Notes under the pieces: model-generated | Told to the model about the DNA's origin: nothing | What the model saw: only the letters and a program-made list of their open reading frames with translations | The model's database searches: none | Part shown: positions 1 to 4,900 of the stretch, piece after piece | How the letters are laid out: every line of letters begins with the position of its first letter | Numbering within the stretch: the stretch's first letter is position 1 | From: an uncultured Gemmatimonadota bacterium | GTDB taxonomy: Bacteria; Gemmatimonadota; Gemmatimonadetes; Gemmatimonadales; GWC2-71-9 | Assembly: GCA_937961295.1 (NCBI GenBank) | Contig: CALGOK010000067.1 | Span: forward strand, 1 to 8,457 | Length of the DNA: 8,457 nucleotides | Direction of reading: 5' to 3' | Made by a program: the position numbers and the translations under genes

Positions 1-79
1 CGCGCCCGGCGGCGCCGCGCTCGGTCGCACCGGTGCGGACCTGCCACCGCGGCCACAGGCCGTCAGGTCGCGGCTGGCG

Positions 80-124
80 AACTTGCCCCGCCGCTCGGGC
101 TCGTGCCCGAGGGCGGGGCAAGTT
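80..124 (+). terminator. Long GC-rich hairpin upstream of rex, probable terminator of the preceding unit
   Basis: A 13-bp outer stem (AACTTGCCCCGCC at 80-92 with its exact complement at 112-124) continues, past one unpaired G at 93, into a 7-bp inner stem (CTCGGGC 94-100 with GCCCGAG 105-111) closed by a TCGT loop. That is 20 perfect pairs. The 3' side is followed by GCTTCC and has only the two stem-encoded Ts, so the U-tract is weak. A stem this strong could still terminate an upstream transcript in a high-GC genome. It could also be a transcript-end stabiliser or part of an unseen element. The upstream gene lies outside the window. Confidence 0.5.
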
Positions 125-139
125 GCTTCCGGCTCCCGC

Positions 140-157
140 TTGTGAAACATTTCACTA
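140..157 (+). promoter_or_regulatory. Rex operator overlapping the rex start region
   Basis: The 18 bases TTGTGAAACATTTCACTA form an inverted repeat of 8-bp arms around a CA centre, with 7 of 8 positions symmetric. They match the known Rex consensus TTGTGAA-N4-TTCACAA at all but one base. The site ends at the base immediately before the rex ATG (158), so bound Rex would cover the start codon region and probably the transcription start. This points to negative autoregulation of rex and the two genes behind it, relieved by high NADH. The match is read directly from the sequence; binding is inferred. Confidence 0.85.
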
Positions 158-793
158 ATGCTCGCGCGCAAGATCGCCGACTCGACCGTCCGCCGACTGG
201 CGATCTACCTCCGCTTCCTGGAGGAGTTCGAGCAGCACGGCCGCGACACCATCTCCTCCGAGGCGCTCGCCTCGCGCGCTGGAACCACCTCGGCGCAGGT
301 TCGCAAGGACCTCTCCTTCTTCGGGTCGTTCGGCAAGCGGGGCCTTGGCTACGACGTCAACGCGCTCTCCACCCGGCTCCGGGAGATCCTCGGGCTGGGT
401 CACCGCTACCGCGTGATCATCGTCGGCGCCGGCCGCCTCGCGGGCGCCCTGGTGCAGTACGCGGGATTCAGTGCCCGCGGGTTCGAGATCGTGGCGGTGG
501 TCGATCGCGATCCGGCCAAGATCGGCAAGCCGGCCGATGGGCTGGTGGTGGAGGACGTTGCGCATCTGGAGCGGATCGTCGAGCGTGAGCAGGTGGAGAT
601 CGCGATCCTCGTCACACCGGCCGATCCGGCCCAGAGCCTGGTCGATCGCCTCATCGCATCCGGCGTGACCGCCATCCTCAACTTCGCCCCGGTGCAGTTG
701 CACGTGCCCGAGGGCGTGGACGTGAAGAACGTGAACCTCGCCGTGGAGCTCGAGACGCTCTCGTACGCCCTCGCGCACCGGCGCGACCGGTGA
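158..793 (+). CDS. rex: Redox-sensing transcriptional repressor Rex
   Basis: Rex is a cytoplasmic dimeric repressor that senses the NADH/NAD+ ratio and leaves its operators when NADH binds. The 211-residue length is typical. Residues 1-80 form the winged-helix DNA-binding domain, with the family signature TSAQVRKDLSFFG then FGKRGLGY in the recognition region. Residues about 84-200 are the Rossmann domain, with VIIVGAG at 86-92 and a DRDPAKIG segment after beta-2. The conserved NFAPVQLHVPEGV and KNVNLAVELETLSY segments lead into the domain-swap helix. The third glycine of the GxGxxG loop is Ala95. ATG 158 is the only sensible start: an in-frame TGA lies at 143-145 and the first residues align with other Rex proteins. 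No Shine-Dalgarno is visible, and the Rex operator abuts the start, so the message may be leaderless. The stop overlaps the next gene by 4 bases. Confidence 0.95.
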   Translation: MLARKIADSTVRRLAIYLRFLEEFEQHGRDTISSEALASRAGTTSAQVRKDLSFFGSFGKRGLGYDVNALSTRLREILGLGHRYRVIIVGAGRLAGALVQYAGFSARGFEIVAVVDRDPAKIGKPADGLVVEDVAHLERIVEREQVEIAILVTPADPAQSLVDRLIASGVTAILNFAPVQLHVPEGVDVKNVNLAVELETLSYALAHRRDR

Positions 794-1608
794 TCGGGAG
801 CACGCCGCATCCCTCGGGCACGCTGGTGGAGAAGGCGCTCGCGCGGCTCGCGGAGGGTCCCGCCGATGCCGTCACCCTGGCGGCCCGCGTGATGGGGCTG
901 CCGGCGACGCCGCCGGCGGTGGCCGAGCGCCTCGCGGCCGCGATGCTTGGCGCCGACCCGCGGGTGCGCCAGCAGGCCGACGGCCGCTGGGCGCTGGTGG
1001 CCGCGGCGCAGGGTTCGCCGCTGCTCGAGGAATGCGCCTTCGCGGTGGTGGATGTCGAGACCACCGGGATGCGCCCCGGCGACGACGACCGGATCACCGA
1101 GATCGCGGTGGTGGTGGTGCAGGGGAGCCGCTGCGAGCTGGCGTTCGAGTCGCTGGTCAATCCCGGCCGGCCGATCCCGGCGCGGCTGAGCCAGCTCACC
1201 GGGATCCACGACCAGATGGTGCGCGAGGCGCCCGCGTTCACGGGAATCGCCGACGAGCTGCTGGCCGCGCTGGCCGGCCGGGTGTTCGTCGCGCACAACG
1301 CGCGCTTCGACTGGGGTTTTGTCGGTGCCGAGGTGCGCCGCGCCCGCGACCTGGTGCTCGACGGCCCGCGGCTCTGCACCGTGCGGCTGGCGCGACGGCT
1401 CTATCGCGGCGAGGCGTCGTACGGACTCGACGCGCTGGCGCATCGCTTCGCGCTGGCGTTCCCGGCGCGCCATCGCGCCGCCGGCGACGCACTCGTCACG
1501 GGAATGCTGCTGCAGCGCCTCGTGGGTGCCGCGCGCGAGCGCGGCGCGCGCACGCTGGCCGACCTCGAGGTGCTGCACCGCACGCCGATCCAGGAGCTGG
1601 CGTCGTGA
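790..1608 (+). CDS. DnaQ-like DEDDh 3'-5' exonuclease domain protein with an N-terminal winged-helix-like region
   Basis: This 272-residue protein carries a complete DEDDh exonuclease core of the DNA polymerase III epsilon/RNase T type, which removes nucleotides from 3' ends using two metal ions. Candidate catalytic residues are Asp88 and Glu90 in VVDVETTG (Exo I), Asp174 in HNARFDWGF (Exo II), and His228 and Asp233 in HRAAGDA (Exo III). Residues about 10-75 lie before the nuclease and end in DGRWALV, which resembles a small helix-rich winged-helix domain; its role is unknown. The GTG start at 790 overlaps the rex stop (GTGA), and with no strong ribosome site it is probably translated by coupling. 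No GIY-YIG or helicase domain is attached. It may be a stand-alone proofreading or repair nuclease rather than the replicative epsilon subunit; the substrate cannot be told from sequence. Confidence 0.87.
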   Translation: MIGSTPHPSGTLVEKALARLAEGPADAVTLAARVMGLPATPPAVAERLAAAMLGADPRVRQQADGRWALVAAAQGSPLLEECAFAVVDVETTGMRPGDDDRITEIAVVVVQGSRCELAFESLVNPGRPIPARLSQLTGIHDQMVREAPAFTGIADELLAALAGRVFVAHNARFDWGFVGAEVRRARDLVLDGPRLCTVRLARRLYRGEASYGLDALAHRFALAFPARHRAAGDALVTGMLLQRLVGAARERGARTLADLEVLHRTPIQELAS

Positions 1609-2495
1609 GTCGGGTCACCACGCTTTCGGTCGGCGGGCTCACGGTCCACGCCCTCGACGCCGGCATCCAGCAGCTCGACGGCGGGGCGATGTTCGGGGTG
1701 GTGCCCAAGCCGCTCTGGAGCCGGCGCATCGTGCCCGACGAGCGCAACCGCATCGTGCTGGCCATGCGGCCGCTGCTCATCGAGCACGACGACGGCCTGG
1801 TGCTGGTCGACACCGGGCTCGGCAACAAGGAGTCCGACAAGTTCCGCGACATCTACGGCGTGGAGAACGCCGGTGCTGACGGCCGCACCGCGCTCGAGGA
1901 TGCGATGGCGGAGCTGGGGCATCGTGCCGAGGACGTGAAGATCGTGGTCGACACCCACCTGCACTTCGACCACGCGGGCGGCAACACCTTCATCGCGGCC
2001 GACGACGCCGAGCGGCGGGTGCAGCCCGCGTTTCCCAACGCGCGCTACGTGATCCACCGGCGCGAGTTCGAGTTCGCCTCGCGCGCCAACGAGCGGACCC
2101 AGGGGAGCTACTTCGAGGCCAACTGGCGGCCGGTGGTCGAGGCGGGGCAGGCCGACTTCCGCGACGGCCCGGCGGGGGAGATCGTCCCCGGGGTGCGGGT
2201 GCTGGTGACGCCGGGGCACACCCCATGGCACTGGAGCGTGCTGATCGAGCGGCAGGGCGAGACGCTCTTCTATCCCGCCGACGTGATCCCGACCGCGCAC
2301 CACCTGCCGCTCCCCTGGATCATGGGCTATGACGTGGAGCCGCTCCGGACGCTGGAGACCAAGCGGGCGCTTTACACCCGAGGGATCGCCGAGGGGTGGC
2401 GGGTGGTCTTCGAGCACGACGCGGAGACGGTGGCCGGTCGGCTGGTGGAGGGGGAGAAGGGGGTGGCGCTGGCCGACCTTCTCGGCCCCTCCTGA
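1605..2495 (+). CDS. MBL-fold metallo-hydrolase (lactonase-like subgroup)
   Basis: This is a 296-residue metallo-beta-lactamase-fold hydrolase with a full dinuclear metal site: His118, His120, Asp122 and His123 in THLHFDHAGG, His205 in TPGHTPWH, Asp226 in YPADV and His271 in FEHD. The layout and size resemble the subgroup that includes N-acyl-homoserine lactonases and related esterases, but substrate cannot be assigned, so quorum quenching should not be assumed. No signal peptide is seen, so it is probably cytoplasmic. The GTG at 1605 is chosen because AGGAG lies 8 bases upstream (1592-1596), it overlaps the exonuclease stop by 4 bases, and the N-terminal strand LSVGGLTVHALDAG fits the fold. 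The frame stays open far upstream, but that stretch is antisense-like noise inside the exonuclease gene. It is the last gene of the rex unit; no convincing terminator follows. Confidence 0.9.
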   Translation: MSRVTTLSVGGLTVHALDAGIQQLDGGAMFGVVPKPLWSRRIVPDERNRIVLAMRPLLIEHDDGLVLVDTGLGNKESDKFRDIYGVENAGADGRTALEDAMAELGHRAEDVKIVVDTHLHFDHAGGNTFIAADDAERRVQPAFPNARYVIHRREFEFASRANERTQGSYFEANWRPVVEAGQADFRDGPAGEIVPGVRVLVTPGHTPWHWSVLIERQGETLFYPADVIPTAHHLPLPWIMGYDVEPLRTLETKRALYTRGIAEGWRVVFEHDAETVAGRLVEGEKGVALADLLGPS

Positions 2496-2525
2496 CCCAG
2501 CGTTCCATGTTGGGACACCGAGGCC

Positions 2526-2554
2526 TTGATTTCGGGCCATCCGGCCGCTACCTT
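2526..2554 (+). promoter_or_regulatory. Sigma70-like promoter for the infC operon
   Basis: TTGATT (2526-2531) and TACCTT (2549-2554) are separated by exactly 17 bases, resembling -35 TTGACA and -10 TATAAT. This is the only well-spaced pair I found between the MBL gene stop and infC, and the stretch is locally less GC-rich. Transcription would begin near 2560, giving a leader of about 165 bases before infC. The promoter must lie upstream of the terminator at 2670-2703 because only 9 bases separate that T-run from the infC ribosome site. Confidence 0.6.
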
Positions 2555-2669
2555 CCGTCGATTCGAAGTGGCCGGGTGATCCGGCCCACCCCGAGCCGGT
2601 ATCACTGGGCAACCGGGTCCCAAGAGACATAAGCATCCAGCCCCACGGGGCTGCGGTGCGCCTCTTCGG

Positions 2670-2703
2670 ACACCCCGCCCAGTTCGGCGGGGTGTTCGTT
2701 TTT
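2670..2703 (+). terminator. Intrinsic terminator in the infC leader (attenuator)
   Basis: A perfect 10-bp stem (ACACCCCGCC 2670-2679 with GGCGGGGTGT 2686-2695) has a six-base loop CAGTTC and is followed by TCGTTTTT (2696-2703). This is a canonical Rho-independent terminator, unusual in such a GC-rich stretch for its T-run. It sits 175 bases after the MBL stop but only 9 bases before the infC Shine-Dalgarno. No promoter fits between it and infC, so infC transcripts must read through it, which favours an attenuation role over a simple end for the upstream operon. Confidence 0.8.
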
Positions 2704-2712
2704 GCCCTGACG

Positions 2713-2718
2713 AAAGGA
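2713..2718 (+). promoter_or_regulatory. Shine-Dalgarno that selects a CTG start for infC
   Basis: AAAGGA lies 8 bases before CTG 2727, an ideal spacing. The later in-frame GTG at 2760 has no comparable site: only GAG at 2745-2747, 12 bases away. No ATG is available in frame near either position. This ribosome site is the main reason for calling the longer infC. Confidence 0.7.
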
Positions 2719-2726
2719 CCGATCCA

Positions 2727-3248
2727 CTGTCCAGTTTCGATCGCGAGCGACGCGTACGGGTGAACCGGCAGATCCGCATCTCGCCGGTTCGGGTGGTGAC
2801 CGCCGAGGGAGAGCAGCTCGGCGTGCTTCCGGTGGAGGAGGCGCTTGCCGCCGCTCAGGAGCGGGGTCTCGACCTGGTGGAGGTGGCCCCGATGGCGCGG
2901 CCGCCCGTGGTCAAGATCATGGACTACGGCAAGTTCAAGTTCGAGGAAGCGAAGGCGGCCCGGGCGGCCAAGAAGAAGCAGCACGTGATTCACCTCAAGG
3001 AGGTGAAGTTCCGCCCCGGGATCGACGACCACGACTTCGAGTTCAAGACCCGGCACGCCCGCGAGTTCCTGGGCGACGGCAACAAGGTGAAGGTGACGAT
3101 GATGTTCCGCGGCCGGCAGATGGCCCACCCCGAGCTCGGCAAGGCCGTGCTCGACCGGGTCGCCGCCACGCTGGCGGACGTCGGCAAGATCGAGCAGGAA
3201 GCGAAGCTCGACGGCCGCAACATGATCATGGTGCTGGCGCCCAAGTAG
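2727..3248 (+). CDS. infC: Translation initiation factor IF-3 (apparent CTG start)
   Basis: IF3 binds the 30S subunit, keeps it free of 50S and checks start-codon and initiator tRNA pairing. Starting at CTG the protein has 173 residues, the usual length. The N-domain carries VNRQIRISPVRVV and the family signature KIMDYGKFKFE (residues 63-72). A lysine-rich linker (AKKKQ) leads to the C-domain with LKEVKFRPGIDDHDF from residue 90, FRGRQMAHPELG and the terminal MIMVLAPK. The segment SSFDRERRVRV between CTG and the alternative GTG at 2760 has the basic character expected of an IF3 N-terminus, and the Shine-Dalgarno fits CTG. IF3 genes are known for rare start codons (AUU in E. coli) that let IF3 repress its own translation; a CTG would do the same. 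If GTG 2760 is used the protein is 162 residues. It is the first gene of the operon. Confidence 0.95.
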   Translation: MSSFDRERRVRVNRQIRISPVRVVTAEGEQLGVLPVEEALAAAQERGLDLVEVAPMARPPVVKIMDYGKFKFEEAKAARAAKKKQHVIHLKEVKFRPGIDDHDFEFKTRHAREFLGDGNKVKVTMMFRGRQMAHPELGKAVLDRVAATLADVGKIEQEAKLDGRNMIMVLAPK

Positions 3249-3279
3249 GGCGTCCGCTGGCAACACGACGGAGAACGCA

Positions 3280-3474
3280 ATGCCGAAGCAGAAGACCAAG
3301 CGCGCCGCGATGAAGCGGTTCACCCTCACGGGCACCGGCAAGATCAAGCGGGGCAAGGCGAACAAGCGCCACATCCTGACCAAGAAGGCGCAGGCCCGCA
3401 AGAACAAGCTCGGCAAGGCCGCGCTCGTGAGCTCGGCGGACTACCCGCGCACCATCAAGCTGCTGCAGGCCTGA
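3280..3474 (+). CDS. rpmI: 50S ribosomal protein L35
   Basis: This 64-residue, strongly basic protein is a structural component of the large ribosomal subunit. It opens with MPKQKTKRAAMKRF, the standard L35 beginning, followed by TGTGKIKRGKANKRHILTKK, the family core that contacts 23S rRNA. Length matches the family (about 64-66). The ATG at 3280 follows GGAG (3270-3273) by 6 bases. It lies 31 bases after infC and 12 before rplT in the classic infC-rpmI-rplT order. The C-terminus is slightly unlike textbook L35 (ALVSSADYPRTIKLLQA), but the ALVS-AD block is kept. Confidence 0.96.
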   Translation: MPKQKTKRAAMKRFTLTGTGKIKRGKANKRHILTKKAQARKNKLGKAALVSSADYPRTIKLLQA

Positions 3475-3486
3475 GGAGACTGACCC

Positions 3487-3840
3487 ATGTCCCGCGTCAA
3501 GAGCGGCGTGGCCCACCACGCCCGCAAGAAGAAGATCATGGCCGCCGCCAAGGGCGGCGTCGGGGCCCGCAGCAAGCGCTACAAGGCCGCCAAGGAGAAC
3601 GTCGAGCGCGGCCTGGCGTATGCCTATCGCGATCGCCGCAAGAAGAAGGGCGACTTCCGTCGCCTCTGGATCACCCGCATCGGCGCGGCGGCCCGGATGC
3701 ACGAGCTGTCGTACTCGCGGATGATGGCGGGGCTCAAGAATGCCGGCGTCGAGATCAACCGGAAGGTCCTCGCCGACCTCGCCGTGCGTGACGCCGACGC
3801 CTTCGCCAAGCTGGCCGAGGTGGCGAAGGCCCAGCAGTAG
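3487..3840 (+). CDS. rplT: 50S ribosomal protein L20
   Basis: L20 is a 117-residue early assembly protein of the large subunit that binds 23S rRNA; in several bacteria it also binds its own operon mRNA and represses it. The basic N-terminal tail (MSRVKSGVAHHARKKK) and the globular signatures YAYRDRRKKKGDFRRLWITRI, AARMHELSYSRMM and the GVEINRKVLADLAV segment are all present. A small departure is KGGVGARSK at residues 22-30, where many L20 proteins have an aromatic residue after KG. The Shine-Dalgarno AGGAG (3474-3478) begins at the last base of the rpmI stop and sits 8 bases before the ATG. pheS follows after 10 bases. Confidence 0.97.
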   Translation: MSRVKSGVAHHARKKKIMAAAKGGVGARSKRYKAAKENVERGLAYAYRDRRKKKGDFRRLWITRIGAAARMHELSYSRMMAGLKNAGVEINRKVLADLAVRDADAFAKLAEVAKAQQ

Positions 3841-3850
3841 CGGAGTCGCC

Positions 3851-4900
3851 GTGGTCGACGCGATCGATCTCGGCGCGCTCCGCGCGCGACTCGCCCGGGT
3901 CGGCACCCTCGACCTCCCGGCCCTCGAGGCCGAGGAGATCGCGGTGCTCGGCCGCAAGCAGGGCGAGCTCACCGCCCGCCTCAAGGCGCTCGCCTCGATC
4001 CCCGTCGAGGCCCGCCGGGAGGCGGGCGCCGCACTCAATGCCCTCAAGGGCGAGTTCGAGGCCGCCTTCGCCGCGCGCCGCGCCGAGCTCGTCGCGGGCC
4101 GCAAGTCGGCCGAACGCGCCAGCGTCGACCTCACCATGCCGGGCCGCGCCCGCTGGGTCGGCTCGCGGCACCCGGTCACCCTGGTCATCGACGAGATCGT
4201 CGCGATCTTCCGCGGCCTCGGCTTCAGCGTCGCGCTCGGTCCCGAGGTGGAGACCGAGGAGCTCAACTTCCACGCGCTCAACTTCCCGCCCGACCATCCG
4301 GCGATGGACATGCACGACACCCTGTACCTCGATCAGGGTGGGGCGGGCACCGAGCGCCTGCTGCTGCGCACCCACACGTCGCCGGTGCAGATCCGCACGA
4401 TGCGCGAGGGGCCGCCGCCGCACCGGGTGGTGATCCCCGGGATGGTGTATCGCAACGATCCGTTCGACCCGTCGCACGCGCCGGCGTTTTCGCAGGTCGA
4501 GGGACTCGCCATCGACGAGGGGATCACCTTCGTCGACCTCAAGGCCACCCTCGCCCACTTCGCGCGCCGCTTCCTCGGCGCCGACACGCGGGTGCGCTTC
4601 CGCCCGTCGTTCTTCCCGTTCACCGAGCCGTCGGCGGAGATGGACGTCGGCTGCCTGCTCTGCGGCGGCGCCGGCTGCCCGCCGTGCAAGGGCACCGGCT
4701 GGATGGAGATCCTCGGCTGCGGCATGGTGCACGAGCAGGTGCTGCGCAACTGCGACCTCGACCCCGAGCGCTGGACCGGCTGGGCGTTCGGCATGGGCCC
4801 GCAGCGGATCGCGATGCTCCGCTACGGCCTCCCCGACATCCGGCTCCTCTACGGCGGTGACATGCGCTTCCTCAACCAGTTCGGGGGGCTCGCCGGATGA
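3851..4900 (+). CDS. pheS: Phenylalanine--tRNA ligase alpha subunit
   Basis: PheS is the catalytic half of the cytoplasmic alpha2beta2 enzyme that charges tRNA-Phe. The 349-residue protein has an N-terminal coiled-coil region (residues 1-95) that contacts tRNA, then a class II synthetase core from HPVTLVIDEIV (107 on). THTSPVQIR (174-182), the motif 2 region FRPSFFPFTEPSAE (250-263) and motif 3 GMGPQRIAMLRYGL (314-327) are intact. Between motifs 2 and 3 four cysteines (268, 271, 276, 279) form a CX2C-X4-CX2C zinc-knuckle-like loop before KGTGWMEILGCGM. This insert occurs in several bacterial phyla and is absent from E. coli. GTG 3851 is chosen because GGAG (3842-3845) lies 5 bases upstream and the open frame before it lies inside rplT. 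It is 10 bases from rplT, and its stop overlaps pheT by 4 bases. Confidence 0.96.
   Translation: MVDAIDLGALRARLARVGTLDLPALEAEEIAVLGRKQGELTARLKALASIPVEARREAGAALNALKGEFEAAFAARRAELVAGRKSAERASVDLTMPGRARWVGSRHPVTLVIDEIVAIFRGLGFSVALGPEVETEELNFHALNFPPDHPAMDMHDTLYLDQGGAGTERLLLRTHTSPVQIRTMREGPPPHRVVIPGMVYRNDPFDPSHAPAFSQVEGLAIDEGITFVDLKATLAHFARRFLGADTRVRFRPSFFPFTEPSAEMDVGCLLCGGAGCPPCKGTGWMEILGCGMVHEQVLRNCDLDPERWTGWAFGMGPQRIAMLRYGLPDIRLLYGGDMRFLNQFGGLAG

Larger units (their letters stand above)
2561..2726 (+). promoter_or_regulatory. Structured 5' leader of the infC-rpmI-rplT operon, candidate attenuator
   Basis: This non-coding stretch holds successive inverted repeats: GGCCGG/CCGGCC (2570-2586), CCGGT/ACCGG (2596-2616), CAGCCC/GGGCTG (2638-2653), and then the terminator hairpin at 2670-2695. 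Rival pairings exist. CGGGG at 2646-2650 can pair with CCCCG at 2673-2677 inside the terminator's left arm, and GGTG at 2655-2658 with CACC at 2671-2674; both would break the terminator. That architecture suits an antiterminator/terminator switch. In Firmicutes the infC-rpmI-rplT leader is controlled by L20 binding; whether L20 acts here is only an inference, and in GC-rich sequence some of these pairings could be chance. Confidence 0.5.

Noticed and set aside
1..79. Possible end of an upstream gene, and the palindrome CGCACCGGTGCG at 26-37
   Set aside because: Too short to assign: several frames are open on both strands and no motif is visible. A 12-base palindrome in such GC-rich DNA is not strong evidence for an operator.
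123..152. Possible rex promoter (TTGCTT with ACATTT or AACATT about 17-18 bases on)
   Set aside because: Each box matches consensus at only about half its bases; not listed as a feature, though a promoter must be near here.
103..588. 161-residue + frame open over the start of rex
   Set aside because: It starts inside the hairpin and runs out of frame through the clear Rex sequence; its product is Arg/Pro/Gly-rich with no motif.
1605..2495. Naming the MBL hydrolase as a quorum-quenching AHL lactonase
   Set aside because: The metal site is shared by many MBL hydrolases; nothing in the sequence or context fixes the substrate.
2496..2514. Weak inverted repeat CCCA...TGGG after the MBL gene, as terminator of the rex unit
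   Set aside because: Only 4-5 pairs with a 9-base loop and no T-run.
1401..3416. 671-residue minus-strand open frame spanning exonuclease, MBL, leader and infC
   Set aside because: It crosses several well-supported + strand genes and a terminator, has no domain signature, and reflects high GC suppressing stop codons.
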